A stretch of DNA of 64,000 nt from Calliopum simillimum (GCA_951812925.1 OX638370.1:116140897-116204896), one strand, 5' to 3'; shown: positions 43,487 to 55,669, counted from the first letter of the stretch. Made by a program: numbers and translations. The notes: a model not told the origin generated them from the sequence alone.

Positions 43487-45328
43487 GGAATTTTGAGTAT
43501 TTATTTAAATTGAAAGAAAGAAAACAAAAGGTGCGCTTACAAAAGTAACAATAAAACAAAGGGAACCTTAATCAGGCTCATTTAATACTACCTCATAATG
43601 TACATATGTGTGTCCTTGAATCTTGAAATGTAGCATGCTATACATGACTTATTAACAACCATAACGGAAGCAACAACAATAATAGTTATAAAAAGTTTAA
43701 ACTTGGAAAAAAAAAAAAAAAATTATTGAAATATTTGGGCGTTGCACGCATCGTCGCAAAATGCGTCTAATTGTAGAGCAACAACACAGCGTTAACACAA
43801 ACAGCAACAGTAAGTAACCACAAGTCTTAGCCGCAATTGTTGTGTTAACAACAAGTCACTCACGCTATTAGTACTTGACTTTTTGGGTTTTTTTTTTCGG
43901 CAGCTTGACTTTTTGACTATTTATCACAGGTGCAAACGTGTAGCAGTACTTATTACTTGAATAATTGCTGCCGGGTTTTTGAAATGTTGTGGCAAATAGC
44001 AATAGCAATAACAGTAATATAACATAAAATGCTTAACAAATACAGAAAGAAAAAGAGAGAGAGATGGAATAAAAAAGCATATTGATAGCTGTCTGTTAAC
44101 AGCAAGTTTGTGTCTTAAGTCTTTTGTTTTCATTCACTTTTAATGCAGTATTTTATATTGAATATAGATTTTATACAATTTGAAACGTGAATTTTAGCTC
44201 AAATAATGATTGTGCAAAAACTTCTTGTCACTGCCTGATAGATATACATACTTTCAATGCTTAAATGCTCTAATGGATATGGCCAACCTTAAGTGTTCAA
44301 AATGAAATTTTCGGTCTACTTGTGTGTGACGTTTCATCATAATTTGTAGCAATAATTCAGTTGCAAATAAATTTTCTATAAAAATCAAAATTTAACTAAA
44401 AAAATATTTTGAAGTGCTCAATGTCATTCGAATTACAAACAAAAAAACATTTTAATTTACAGACCACACCCAACCGAAAGGAAATATTGGCAAATTTGAC
44501 AAATTCAAATTAACGCCGGAAATGGCAAAATTAAAAGCACCATTTGGTGGCCAACAAAAAGTAGTAATTCTTGCCAAAAAAAAACATATCAGCAAAATCG
44601 GCGCGAAATCACGTAAAACGTAGCGGAAATTCATACAGCACTCATACCACACAACAAAGAAATCTACAGGCTAGCCAGCTGCTTTTAAGAAAACTAAATG
44701 CCCATTGATTAAACAAAACACTCCACTGACAATAAAACAAAACTATTTAGGCCGGCTAATTTTAAATTTCAATAAAATATAGAAAAGAAAAAAACAATTC
44801 ATGCTGGCAACACATGAGTGGGCAACGCTGTCAGCTCAATTCATTCATTGAAAGTTACAAAACATATCACTACAGCTGACAAAACGACAAAAGAAGAAAA
44901 CCCTTTTGTCAAATTGCCAAAATGACAAAACCACGCACGGCTCTCAAGTGTATTTCCATACAAATGAGCCACTGAAATTCAAATATTCGGTACACTTCAA
45001 TTTGAATTCAATTCATCAGCACAGCACAGTGCAGAGCATTTGCTTGTCAACATGGGTATGCGTGTTTTTCGAGTGGCATTTCAGTGGTTTTGGCTACCAT
45101 ACTCTATGTCAACTTGAACGTTAATTTGTCATTTTGTCAAAGTTTGCTTTTCTCTCTTGTTTTTTGGTTTTTGATTTAAGCAGCTCTTGATCATCGTCAG
45201 GCGTTTACTTTGCGTGTCTGCTTTTTGCTGTCAACTAGACAGCAGCAACAGTACCGGATTAGCCATTATGCTTGAATATAGGGCGGTGTATTTAGTGAAT
45301 TGACTGATTTCTTACTCAAAAGTAAGTA
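43487..45328. other. Unassigned stretch
   Basis: No recognised gene or repeat. Simple A run at 43709-43723. 44870-45270 has runs of GACAAAA/TTGTCAAA and CAGCAGC but no supported feature. Confidence 0.3.
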
Positions 45329-46837
45329 TCAATGTTTTGGCTAATTTTTTTAAAAAAGTTATCTGATTTAAAAGTTAGGACCTTTTGAATGAAAATATAT
45401 AAAAACTTTATACAAAATGTACCAAAAATTTTATGTTTTTTTTAAAAAAAAAATTACTTTAAAAATTTTTTATAGTGTATAAAAAGAACTATCTAGGGAG
45501 GGTCTATTCATCCAGATCCGGCTAGTAGTTTCGAAGTTATAACGTTTTGAATGGAGACAGATAAAAACTTCATACAAAGTATATTAGAAATTTAATCTTC
45601 CTAGATAAAAAAACCGTTATTTTTGAATTTTTTTCTATAGCTCATTAAAAGGCCTTTCCAACGCAGTTCTGTTCTTTAAGATACGGCTAGCCATTCTAAA
45701 GTTATGACATTTTGAATGAAAGCAGATGAGAACTGTTGAGTGAAAAAATATTTAAGACAAACTTGAACAAAAAAAATTTTTTTATTTTTTAATGAGTTCT
45801 AGTGCATCACTTTTGATTACCATTAATTAGTAGAAAAAACCGCCGAAGGATTTTTCGAAGTTGCGTCACTAAGCGGCGCTATAACGGTTCAAAGTTCGAC
45901 AAATCAAGTATTATAAGGAAAATGTATTTTTTGATTAAAAATTTAAATTTTTATACGAAATCGTAATTTCTCGTTTATTGTGTTTTCCAAACATTACTTC
46001 ATCATGCTCCAAAGAGTATTTTCTTCTCGAATATTATGGCATATCTTGTACAGTTTTGGATAAAATTACAGAAAACTGTGAAAAAGAACAAAATACCCTC
46101 AATTGGTAAGTAGAAAAAACTGCTAAAAGATTTTTCGAAGTTGGGAAACTAAGCGGCGCTATAGCAGTTTGATGTTCGAAAAATCGAGTATCACAGAAAA
46201 AACGTATTTTTGGGAAAAAATTAAAATTTTTAATAAAATACGCTTTCTCTATAATACCTACTTGATTTTGCGAACTTTGAACCGTTATAGCGCCGCTTAG
46301 TGACCCAACTTCGAAAAATCCTTCGGCGGTTTTTTTCTACTGATTAATGGTAATCGAAAGTGATGCACTAGAACTCATTAAAAAAAAAAATTTTTTTGTT
46401 CAAGTTTGTCTTAAATATTTTTTCACTCAACAGTTCTCATCTGCTTTCATTCAAAATGTCATAACTTTAGAATGGCTAGCCGTATCTTAAAGAACAGAAC
46501 TGCGTTGGAAAGGCCTTTTAATGAGCTATAGAAAAAAATTCAAAAATAACGGTTTTTTTTATCTAGGAAGATTAAATTTCTAATATATTTTGTATGAAGT
46601 TTTTATCTGTCTCCATTCAAAAAGTCATAACTTTGAAACTACTAACTGGATCTGGATGAATAGACCCTCTCTAGATAGTTATTTTCATACACTATAAAAA
46701 AATTTTAAAGTAATTTTTTTTTTTAAAAAACATAAAATTTGTGGTACATTTTGTATAAAGTTTTTATATATGTTCATTCAAAAGGTTTTAACTTTTGAAT
46801 CAGATAACTTTTTTAAAAAAATTTGCCAAAGCATTGA
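45329..46837. mobile_element. 1.5-kb palindromic element with TA target site
   Basis: The ends are TA-TCAATGTTTTGGC and GCCAAAGCATTGA-TA. Arms of about 700 bp match almost throughout (TTAGACTAT-free blocks such as AAGGCCTTTCCAACGCAGTT / AACTGCGTTGGAAAGGCCTT and GTCTCCATTCAAAA-type inverse pairs). The phrase TTTTTCGAAGTTG...CTAAGCGGCGCTATA occurs three times (45855, 46132, inverted near 46285), so the inner region is itself duplicated. No open frame of note. Confidence 0.82.
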
Positions 46838-47188
46838 TACTGCGCAATAACAACTTTCTAACGGTGCTAAAATCATAGCAATACAACAAGTTGTTCGGAA
46901 GTTATAAATTATCAAAGACTATCTCGCAACAGCGAAAAAAACCCAAAACTTCAAACGATTTTTGGCTGAGTCGAAATTCACCGTAGATATATGGTCCCAA
47001 GGAGTTTTTAACTTAGATTTTAACGTAGAATCCGAAACTGAATGAAAGTAAGTGGAAAAAAAATTTGATCATCTCTTATGCCCATACATAGTACACTTTT
47101 TTCGAAATATGCCTTGCTTTTGCGTAAAAAAATCGTTTTTTTGACCGCGTAAATCGATTTTTGGAACCAAGTATTTTACTATCCGACA

Positions 47189-47252
47189 ATTTCAAGGTTT
47201 TTGTTATACACATGAGATATTCTAAAAATTTTTTAAAATAGACGTAAAAAAA
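47189..47252. mobile_element. End fragment of the TAGACGT TIR family (inverted)
   Basis: ACTATCCGACAATTTCAAGG, TACACATGAGA, then TTTTAAAATAGACGT: the inverse of the 43397-43486 fragment. Confidence 0.55.
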
Positions 47253-47826
47253 ACTAGTAAAGGTGAAATCTTTGGCCTGTCAAAACATTAAATACCCTAC
47301 ACTGCAGTATTTTTAAATTTTAACTAATATGGGAGGTGGCGTGCACTTTTTTCCGAGTTCATCCAGTTTTTGCTTAGAGCTTGCATTTATATTTTTTAGT
47401 GTCTGAGTAAAATTTGGTTTGATTATCTCAAAAACGCTTTCAGTATAGCATTTCGAAGCTTTTGCTTATGTGGAAGGTGCTACGCCCTCTTGTCTGAATT
47501 CACCCAGTTTTTTCTCAGAGCTTGTACTTACAATTTTGAATATAGTTTTTGTATATGTGGTAGCCGTGGCCGTTGATCGATTTTGCTCATTTTCAATCCC
47601 ACGAGCTAACTTTGACGATTTAGACAGTGTACCAAATTTCATTGAATTATCTTTTTCAGTTTTCCCGAAAAAATATTTCCACGCACCGCCAGCCACCCAA
47701 CCAGCCAGCCAGCCAGACAGCAGGTGACGCTGATCAAGAATATATATATTTTTCTATATCTTCCACGATTCCTACTCTACGTTACAAACGGCAGGACAAA
47801 GTGAATATACCCTGGGAGTAGGGTAT
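47253..47826 (+). mobile_element. ATACCCTAC dispersed repeat, copy 3
   Basis: ACTAGTAAAGGTG, then AAATACCCTACAC (47292) and the shared body (GGAGGTGGCGTGC, GTGGTAGCCGTGGCCGTTGA, TTTTCAATCCCACGAGCTAA, CAGCCAGCCAGCCAGACAGC, GGTGACGCTGATCAAGAATA) to AGTAGGGTAT (47818-47826). It starts with the same roughly 40 bp as copy 1 upstream of the ATACCCTAC motif, so that short motif is inside the repeat rather than its true edge. An 85-codon frame (47470-47727) is the counterpart of those in copies 1 and 2. Confidence 0.76.
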
Positions 47827-49401
47827 AACAATTTAGATCCCAAACTTCTCATTCTGAGCATTTTTGAGATCATAATAAGATAAAAATCGTATCAAGCAGA
47901 ACTTTTGCAAAAAATTGGATTTTTAAAGCTTCCCGAAGCTTTTAAAGTCAAAACGAAGGATATTTAGGTATACTAATGGAAAACAAGCCTTAATTGATAG
48001 TTTTCTGGGACATCCGCACGCTTCATGGTCAAAACAAATAATATATGTATATGGATACTAGAGGAAGATCATCTATGGCGAACTATGGCAAACATTAATA
48101 GATTATTTCCTGAACAGAAGAATATCTATGTATACATGAGGGAAATCATCTATGGTGGACTATCGGCAAACTTTAATTGCTGATATATCTAGTGAAGCGA
48201 GCAGGGAGTGCTAGTATTTCGATTAAAGTAAAAAAGTATTTTCTTTGAAAACTTTAAAAAGATTTCTTCAAAGTCAGAGTAAAAGTATTTTTTTTTATTA
48301 TATAAAATGTATTTTTTTTCTCTAAAATGTCTGTATTCAAATAGAGTTTGAAATTTCTGGTATTCATTTCCGGTTGCTATCAGTTACTAAACGCATTCCC
48401 ACAATCGATTCAATTTTTGTTTTCATTTATAAATGATTTATTAGAAAGTTCAGTTCAGTTCGGCTCATTTATTTTTGCTCATTAGCTACCGCTAGGCGCT
48501 AAATTACTTTGATACAAACACGTGCTCTCGCATACATACAGATGCATACATAAGTACATACATGCATTTATAGTGAAGTCAAGTGTAGCATTCGTTGTTA
48601 ATGGACCAATTTGTGCGTTCATTTTTACGGGCATTTTCATTTGCTAATTCCGCTTAATTAATATCTTAATTTACACTGTAGCACATCCACAAAAGTTCAT
48701 TTCCGTGGGAACACATTTTAGTACAAATAAATTCAATGTGCGTTTAACAAGGTCAAAATAATCTTATATTTGATTCTTCTCATGTTAGAACATATATGCT
48801 CACCTAGAGAAAAAATATCGAAGTTTGGCACGCAAACCAAAAGTATTGGCCCCATGCTAAATTTAAAAAAAAAAAATTGTATCATTTTCACTTCTGCAAT
48901 TATTCAAAATTATAATTTTAATTATTACAAAAAAATATTACCAATAAGGATTTTGCAATTTTTTGTGCGAGTTTTTTTGGCAAATCTAATCATTAATTTT
49001 CACAAACCTTACTTTATGATTTTTATGGTCGCAAAATTGTTCCCACTCCCTATATATATGTATATAGATATTTTGCTTATGCCACCATTACTTGTATGTG
49101 CCCTTTTTTATTTTCAATAATTTCGTTTTGCATTGGCCCGCGAAATCAGATGATGATTGTTTTTTGCTGGCCCGCGTGCTCATGTCTGTCGTATTATATT
49201 AATGAATATAACTCTTGTTATATGAATAGACTTGGAATGCAAGAGATTATACTTCCTTTGGTGTATACAAGACTCTTCTTAAAAACGAAATAGACCATAC
49301 ACAAAAGGATGAGAAATGTCGCGCCTTTTTGTTCCATTCAACCAAATTTGTACCGTTCTTTGTGATAACGCTACCAAATTTAAAACATATGGTAGTGATA
49401 A
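47827..49401. other. Unassigned stretch with a short duplicated segment
   Basis: 48055-48190 contains two units of about 75-95 bp with ATCATCTATGG(C/T)G(A/G)ACTAT and GGCAAAC(A/T)TTAAT. Plus-strand open frames of 116 and 65 codons (48770-49120, 49096-49293) are hydrophobic and AT-driven, without a domain. Confidence 0.3.
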
Positions 49402-50168
49402 CACTCTTCGACATATAAAAAAAAAACACATTAGAAAATCCAAAAAATTCTTAAAGTAGACGTTTGGACAAAACTCGTTCTCACAAGATCATAACGAAAT
49501 CACACAAGGATCATTTTCCTAGAACATATTAACCTATTATATCCTGTTTTTATGGGTCTTTTTGACCCCTTTTTCTAAAACTGAGTTACAATGGGTTAAA
49601 AAATTTTGCAAAAATATCCTACAAAAAAATTTCACTAAGAGTTGCCAAAGACGAAAAATTCTTAAAACTTAAGTTAAGCGCGTCAGGGATGTAATTAATA
49701 TGCAATGTAAAAAGTGCTAATTGATTTTAACGATTTTTTTGGTTTCGGGCTCATATTTCGACCTTTACGTGCTTAGAAACTAGTAGTGAAATTCTATGGC
49801 AAATATTTCTGTAGTACATACTGACTCCATATTTCCCTGTTTTGGGTGTCATTTTTGTACCTTTTTAAGAAAAGGGCAAAAATTACCCACATGTGGGGGT
49901 CAAACAGGGTTAAAATTTTCTACAAAAATATTCCCCGCACCTCAGATGTAAGGATCATATAGGTAAATTCATCGATTTATCACAAGAATGCGGTATTTTT
50001 TTTTCATGTACAGTGGATAAAAAAACTTCAAAAATCGATTAAAAAAAAAATGTGACGCGCTGGAGAAAAACCACGAGAAACGGGTATTTTTTTTAACGTC
50101 TACTTTAAGAATATTTTGGATTTTCTAATGTGTTTTTAAAAAAGTTCGAAACTGTCGAATAGTGCAAT
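49402..50168. mobile_element. 767-bp TIR element (TAGACGT family)
   Basis: The left end (CACTCTTCGACA, then CACATTAGAAAATCCAAAAA and TTCTTAAAGTAGACGT) is inverted at the right (ACGTCTACTTTAAGAATATT, TTTGGATTTTCTAATGTGTT, CTGTCGAATAGTGCAA). Fragments are at 43397 and 47189. No transposase. A possible piggyBac-type MITE is nested inside. Confidence 0.7.
49533..49909. mobile_element. Possible piggyBac-type MITE with TTAA target site
   Basis: The left edge is TTAA then CCTATTATATCCTGTTTTTA with GGGTCTTTTTGACCCC. The right edge is GGGGGTCAAACAGGG then TTAA. The inverted part (CCCTGTTTGACCCC against CCTGTTTTT..TTTTTGACCCC) is imperfect on the left. TTAA duplication plus CCC termini fit piggyBac; the weak left end keeps confidence moderate. 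Confidence 0.45.
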
Positions 50169-51719
50169 CAGTGAAAGATCTATGCAAGAACTTAGTGAAT
50201 TCGGAAAAGTGGGTGCGGCACCCCTAGAACAGAAACTTAAATCATTTTACAGAAGATAAGCAAAAAGCATTCCAGCGGAATTTTAAACAAATTGTATTCA
50301 AAAGATATACAGGCATGTTCTCAATTCCGATTTTGATCGCTATCGAAATGAAATCAATCATAAGGTTCCGTTTCTTTCTCTCCCACTCTGCGCGAAAGGC
50401 TTAGAAAGCGAACTTGATGTCTCGCGCTACTGAAAGATAGAAAAATAAGTAGTAGCCAATTAATTCCTCAAACTATATTAATTGATAAATGGGAACGAAT
50501 TCTAATTAAACTGAAAGTAAACGGACCGTTCATTCTTATTGTTGATTTGTTTCGATTAAACATCTGGCCAACATTTGCACATAATTAAAAATAATTTCGT
50601 GACTGTAATCAACTGCCGAAGGAAGTAAGATCTAACTCTGACTGTGCGCTGGACACGACTTTTGGTCAATTGGTTTTGTCTGGTGGATAGAACAGAATAT
50701 AAAAAACAAAAAAATTAAAACGATATAACGTACCCCACATGAAGCCAGACCTTATATCTATGTTATAATTAGTACAATGTATAAAAAGCAATGTCTGTTG
50801 GTTTGTTCTTAATGAAATTGAAAAGTATACGACTGATTTTGATCAAATTTTCTTATTGAATATAGTATGTAAATATATGATTTAAGTGATTAAGTGCAAA
50901 ACAAAGTGTCAAAAGCCGAGTTGTGCTTCGAACTACTTATATGTTAAATGATTGACACTACTTTTGCTTTTTGTTTAATAAGTTATTTTAATTAATCGAT
51001 TAATCTATTAGAAGCGAAATGTAAATAGAGAATTATTTGTATTCCATAAAATTTCTGGATTTTTAAAGTTGTTATTTTCAATTGATTTTTTTTTCCTATT
51101 TTTTGACATTGGTGAATGTTTAGTATGAAAAAGGTCCTACTAACAAACCAATTTTTATTTTTTTGGAATTATCGTTAAATTTTCTTTAATTCAATAGTAC
51201 ATTTGTTTTACCAATTATTTGATTTGAGATCAGAAAAAATTTATCTACATGCTACCTACATATGTACATAAGTATGTGAGAAAAATCCCATTATAATGTA
51301 AAATTTATTGAAATCGTCAATTGGTGCAGTTTCGTGTTGCATTTAATTAGATATTTCTTATCAAAAAACGCATTAAAACAGTGTTGCCGTGCTGCATTTG
51401 CAAAAAGCGCTTCTTGCGCAAAATATCATGCGTTGTTTTTCCGGTTTTGCTTAAATGAATGATTGAAAGTTTCATGCGATTTTTAGTGCTCTGCAAGTTT
51501 TCATTTATTTGAAAATTGAAAATGAAGTGTAAAATTTGATTTTGTTTTTTCTCTCTGTCGACTGTATTGCATTTTAATGATCGCAAACGAGTCGCACTCA
51601 ATTCATTTTGATTTGTGTTGCCACAACACAAAAGCGGTGGCTTCAAATGGCGCAAGTAATCCGGATACGCAACATTAGCATGTGGCTTTTAAAGTGCAAT
51701 TGTGTGAAAAGATTTTTTT
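50169..51719. other. Unassigned stretch with one repeat fragment
   Basis: 51100-51250 (GTATGAAAAAGGTCCTACTA, TTATCGTTAAATTTTCTTTA, AGTACATTTGTTTTACCA) matches the inner arm of the 15464-16297 foldback element. A 102-codon minus-strand frame (51347-51655) has no domain. Confidence 0.4.
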
Positions 51720-52732
51720 TGCAGTATTTTTCGACTTATGAATCAATATTTTTGATTATTTTAAACACTTCTCGACATTCTCAATATTTTTATCGACTTA
51801 TCCAACAATGCTCTTCAACTTATCTGATACTTTATTTAAACATTTTTCGAATCATTCAAATTTTTTTTTCAAGTTTTCGAACATTTTGCAATATTTTTCG
51901 ACTTATCAAGATTTTGGATTTTTTAAACAGTTTTTGACTTTCTAAATATTTTTTTTTCGACTTTGCAAAATTCTTACATTTATTAAAATTTCTGATGTCT
52001 TGAACATTTTTGAATTATTCAATATTTTTTTCAATTTATCCGAAATTTTGCAATATTTTTGAACTTATCAATAAACTTTTTTGATTTTTTACACATTTCT
52101 TGACTTTCTCAATATTTGTTTGAGGTATCCAGCATTTTGCAATGTTCTTCAACTTATCAAAATTTCAGATGTCTTAAGCATTCTTTGATTAATTCAATAC
52201 TTTTATCAACTTATCCAACATTTCGCAATATTTTTCGTATTATAAATTTTTCAGCAATTTCCTACTTTTTGAGTACTTTTTCGAAACTTTTTTCGCAATA
52301 TTTTGATAAGTTACATTTTAGAATTCTTAAACATTTCCCATCTTCTTATATACTTGTTCGACTTATCCTGGATTTTGCAATATTTTTCGACTTATCAAAA
52401 TTTTTAATGTCTTAAACATTTTTCGAATTTTGCAATATTTTTCGACTTATCAATCAACTCTTTTGATTTTACACATTTCTTGACTTACTCAACATTTGCT
52501 GGAGTTATCCAGCATTTTGCGATATTCTCCCACTTATCAAAATTTCTAATGCATTTCGTAAACATTTTTTACTTTTTCAGTATTTCATCGATATATTTTT
52601 TTTTCGCAGCATTTTTCAACTTATCCATATAACTTTTTTTTTAACATTTTTCGATTTTTTCAATATTTTTTAGACTTATCCAGAATTTTGAAATACTTTT
52701 TTAATTCATCAAAAGTTCTTGATTTTTTCGAT
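51720..52732. repeat. Degenerate minisatellite of CAATATTTTTCGACTTATC units
   Basis: About 1 kb of repeating phrases: TTTTGCAATATTTTTCGACT, TATCAAAATTTCTGATGTCT, TTAAACATTTTTCGA. Spacing is irregular, mostly about 25-45 bp, with a higher-order pattern of about 90-110 bp. Open frames of about 100 codons inside are Phe/Ser/Leu-rich products of the repeat. It ends at the TTAA of the following MITE. Confidence 0.8.
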
Positions 52733-52736
52733 TTAA

Positions 52737-53284
52737 TCCCATGAGAGCGAAGCCTAGACCATTGTAGATATCGAAAAATTAACTTTTAATTAAGTTTTCT
52801 AGCGTTTAAATTAAGGAAAGCAAGTAGGTATTATTCCCGAAAGCACATGATGTTACTATTAAAACCCTATCTGTGTTTCGCTTGTTTGACTACAGGTCAA
52901 ATTTTATAATACTATAAAAATTGCTTCAAAACTGCTTTTTTAAAGTTGCCGTAGCTACAGTCCTACACCGTTTGAGATTTTGTTTTCCTATCTTCAACGA
53001 AGTTATAGATATAGAATAAAGGAAAGAAAACTGACCCGAAAAAATTTGGTTTTGGGTCTTAAAATCAAAAAAATTACGAAAAATTGTACCAATTTTGGTC
53101 ATAGCTATAAAACCGTTCCGTATTTTGCCAAACAATCAAAACAAAATTTTAGCCAAGACTTAACTGAACAACTGTCTACAGCATGTCAATAGCATACGAA
53201 TACTCCTTGATACTAATTTTAATTAGAACATTGATGTATCAAAAAATGCTTGGGGTTCCATGCGACCCCATCGGTCTCAAGGGG
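52737..53284. mobile_element. 548-bp piggyBac-type MITE with TTAA target site
   Basis: Bounded by TTAA at 52733-52736 and 53285-53288. The termini TCCCATGAGAGCGA and TCGGTCTCAAGGGG are inverted with few mismatches (consensus CCCCTTGAGACCGA). TTAA duplication and a CCC-type terminus are diagnostic of the piggyBac superfamily. No transposase; 69-70-codon frames inside are Lys/Phe-rich and unsupported. Confidence 0.6.
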
Positions 53285-53326
53285 TTAAAAAAAAAATGTC
53301 CAAATAACTTACATCAATAAAAGCTG

Positions 53327-53332
53327 TTTATT
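53327..53332 (-). terminator. Poly(A) signal of the peritrophin-type gene
   Basis: AATAAA on the minus strand, 43 bases after the stop codon; a T-rich stretch (TTTTATTGATGTAAGTT) follows. This gives a very short 3' untranslated region, ending near 53305-53315. Confidence 0.7.
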
Positions 53333-53375
53333 ACAATAAGCTCTTTTACACAAAGAACAATTAATCCACACTCAG

Positions 53376-53920
53376 TCATTGGCATTGCTGATTTACATCC
53401 TTTTCACACATATTTACTGCTGCGTTGAAGTACTCATCCGTTGCACAAGTTTTTGTAATTTCCTTCTCATTAAGGCAAGCAAAGTAACCACGACTTCTAT
53501 CAAGATCCTCTACAAGTTGTCCATGTTTCAGCGAGCATACACTTATGCGTTCCCCGCTTTCCATATGACAGGTGCTATCATGTTGACGACAATCACCCAA
53601 GACACTATCATACATCCAGGCATTGCGACATCGTTCAATAGATGCCTTTTGATCCATACATAAGATATATTTTCGGCAATCCAACGGGAATGCATTCTTC
53701 AAGTTATCTTCACGCCCAATGCATATGTTGTCCAAAGTGCTGAACCCATCGGCACATTGATTGTTGTCATTTGGTTGGCACTGATTGATTCTACCATCAA
53801 AATAGTAATTTCGATGACAGCGTTCAAAACGTAATTCATTTCTTATGCAGGCATAGAAATTATTGCAATTTGTTGGATTGGGCATGAAATAGCCATGCTT
53901 TTCTGTGCAATTGATTGGAA
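53376..53920 (-). CDS. Peritrophin-A (CBM14) chitin-binding protein, terminal exon
   Basis: The exon encodes 180 residues to a TGA stop. Three cysteine-patterned CBM14 domains are visible (numbering from the first full codon). Domain 1: Cys 4, 18, 24, 34, 47, 55, spacing 13-5-9-12-7. Domain 2: Cys 66, 81, 87, 97, 110, 117, spacing 14-5-9-12-6. Domain 3: Cys 128, 148, 158, 171, 179, with Ser142 where the second cysteine belongs. Such proteins are secreted and bind chitin in the peritrophic matrix or cuticle. The ATG at 53885 is unlikely to be the start: coding continues upstream (INC-TEKHGYF, the first half of domain 1) to a splice acceptor, TTTTCTTTTCCAAGCAG (exon start 53920 or 53923). A signal peptide and any earlier domains must lie in 5' exons, which were not found with confidence. 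AATAAA follows the stop. The family is certain, the exact orthologue unknown. Confidence 0.93.
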
Positions 53921-55029
53921 CTGCTTGGAAAAGAAAAAAAAGTTTAAAAATCAGAAATGAATGTGATTAATTTAAAATATAAAAAATTCAAAAAAAAAAA
54001 AAAAAAAAAATAATAATTCTCTTCGTTTTAATAAATGCTACTTAGTAAGTATATAGTAAGTTATAAGAAAATACATTTAATAATGATTATTTTAAAGAGC
54101 CATATCAATAAATATTCCTTGTCTCATTATATTTGACAGCGAAATTGCAACAACATGGCAATAAAAAAATAATTATATAGCCAATCACTTAATTCAGAGT
54201 TTTAAACCACATCATGAAGCCATTTATGGCAATAATTTCTTAATTAAAAACAACGAAAAAAACAACGCAAAATACGCGCCATTAAAAGCAGAAAAAGTTG
54301 AACGCACTAAATCGGCGATACGCGTAGTGCGATCTAATTAGACCACATGTACGTTGTAGTTGTAGTTGGTAAAATGACGATTTTACTTTTTTTATGAATT
54401 TATAATTTGGTGCGCATAAAATGAGTTTGGGCTTAGAAGAAAAAGCCAAAATCAAAATGACATGAGGCAAAGTAAAAAAGGCCAACAACATGAACGGCTA
54501 TTGATTTTCTTAATTGGGTCAATTTGGGTGTTGTGTTGACGTGATGTATGAGAGTGTATTGTGTAAGAATTGTTGAAATTGCATAAGACTCTTTTGTGCT
54601 TAATTGGTTTACAACCGGAGCAACAATCACATATTACAAACTGTAATATCATTTACTACGAATATACGAAAAATGTAAAAAAGTTTGGGAGTTATCATAC
54701 GGAATTCATTGAATATTTGTTTAACATTTACAAATACAGTTAATTTGAAGTTCGCAAAGTATTTTTTCCCCAGTTACGACCACCCAGATCATATTTTTCG
54801 AAAGAAGAAATAAAAAAACTTCAAGTCCAATATGAAAGGCATCAAAATTTACTCTCGCATAAAGCGTTAAGCATAGAAATTGAGTTAATTGAAAAAAAAA
54901 GGCAATTAACGGCGAAATATTCAATGTCCAACAGTTAACGTTTAGCAACCCAGCAAACATTTTGTTTCGCAGAAGTATTCACCGTAATGATAATATCTGA
55001 GCCTTTGGTTTGCTAAAATTGGCCGTCGT
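53921..55029. other. Intron and unassigned DNA upstream of the peritrophin exon
   Basis: Begins with the intron's polypyrimidine tract (minus strand). A minus-strand frame at 54282-54491 opens MLLAFFTLPHVILILAFSS, which looks like a signal peptide. However, no donor in the required phase was found after it, so it is not claimed as exon 1. A poly(A) run lies at 53990-54010. Confidence 0.35.
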
Positions 55030-55669
55030 AGAAAGTTAATTAGGAAGAATCATATATAAATCATGAGCAACTCCGCAATATGAATCATAAATGACTCCCA
55101 AGGTGGAATCGTAGGCAACTCCATAAGAAAAGTGATAAATGACTCCCCGAAATTAATCGTAAATGACTCCAAGATGAATAATTAAAAACTGCACAAAGTG
55201 AATTATAAATGACTCTCCTAAATGAATCGTAACCAACGCCCTGAGATGAATCACAAATAATTCTTCAAGATAAATTTTAAGTTGATGTCCAAAATAAGTC
55301 CTTAACGACTCTCCAATATGTATTGTGAGCGACTTCTTAAGATGATTCACATATGACTCTTCAAGATTAATTAATACTTTTCCTAAGGTATATTGTAAAT
55401 GATTTCTCAAAATGAATTAGACACGACATGATAAATCGTAAATAACTTCCCAAGATGAATTGCAATTAGCTCCCCCACAGATGAGTCATAAATAATTCTT
55501 CTAGATAAATCATAAATTATTGTACAAAATCGTCAACGACTTTTCCAAACAACTTTATGTGACTCCTTAAGATGATTCATATATGACTCTCTAAGATGAA
55601 TCGTAATACTTTTCTCAAGATTTATCGTAAGCAATTTCCTAAGATAATCATTAACGACATGAATTACTT
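55030..55669. repeat. Minisatellite of about 24-28-bp units, left part
   Basis: Imperfect units of the form AAGATGAATCGTAAATGACT plus CTTC/CCTC. About 23-25 units, with frequent base changes. It is interrupted by the LTR-like copy 5 and resumes after it. Confidence 0.85.

Noticed and set aside
48770..49120. 116-codon plus-strand open frame with hydrophobic runs
   Set aside because: Phe/Ile/Leu content follows from T-rich DNA. No domain, no conserved start context, no supporting neighbour.
51608..52415. About 100-codon open frames rich in Phe, Ser and Leu
   Set aside because: By-products of the CAATATTTTTCGACTTATC minisatellite.
54282..54491. Signal-peptide-like frame as exon 1 of the peritrophin gene
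   Set aside because: No splice donor in the phase required by the downstream exon was found, and the hydrophobic run can arise from T-rich DNA.
55030..55669. CRISPR-like spaced repeats
   Set aside because: Units are short, contiguous and degenerate with no unique spacers, and the DNA is eukaryotic.
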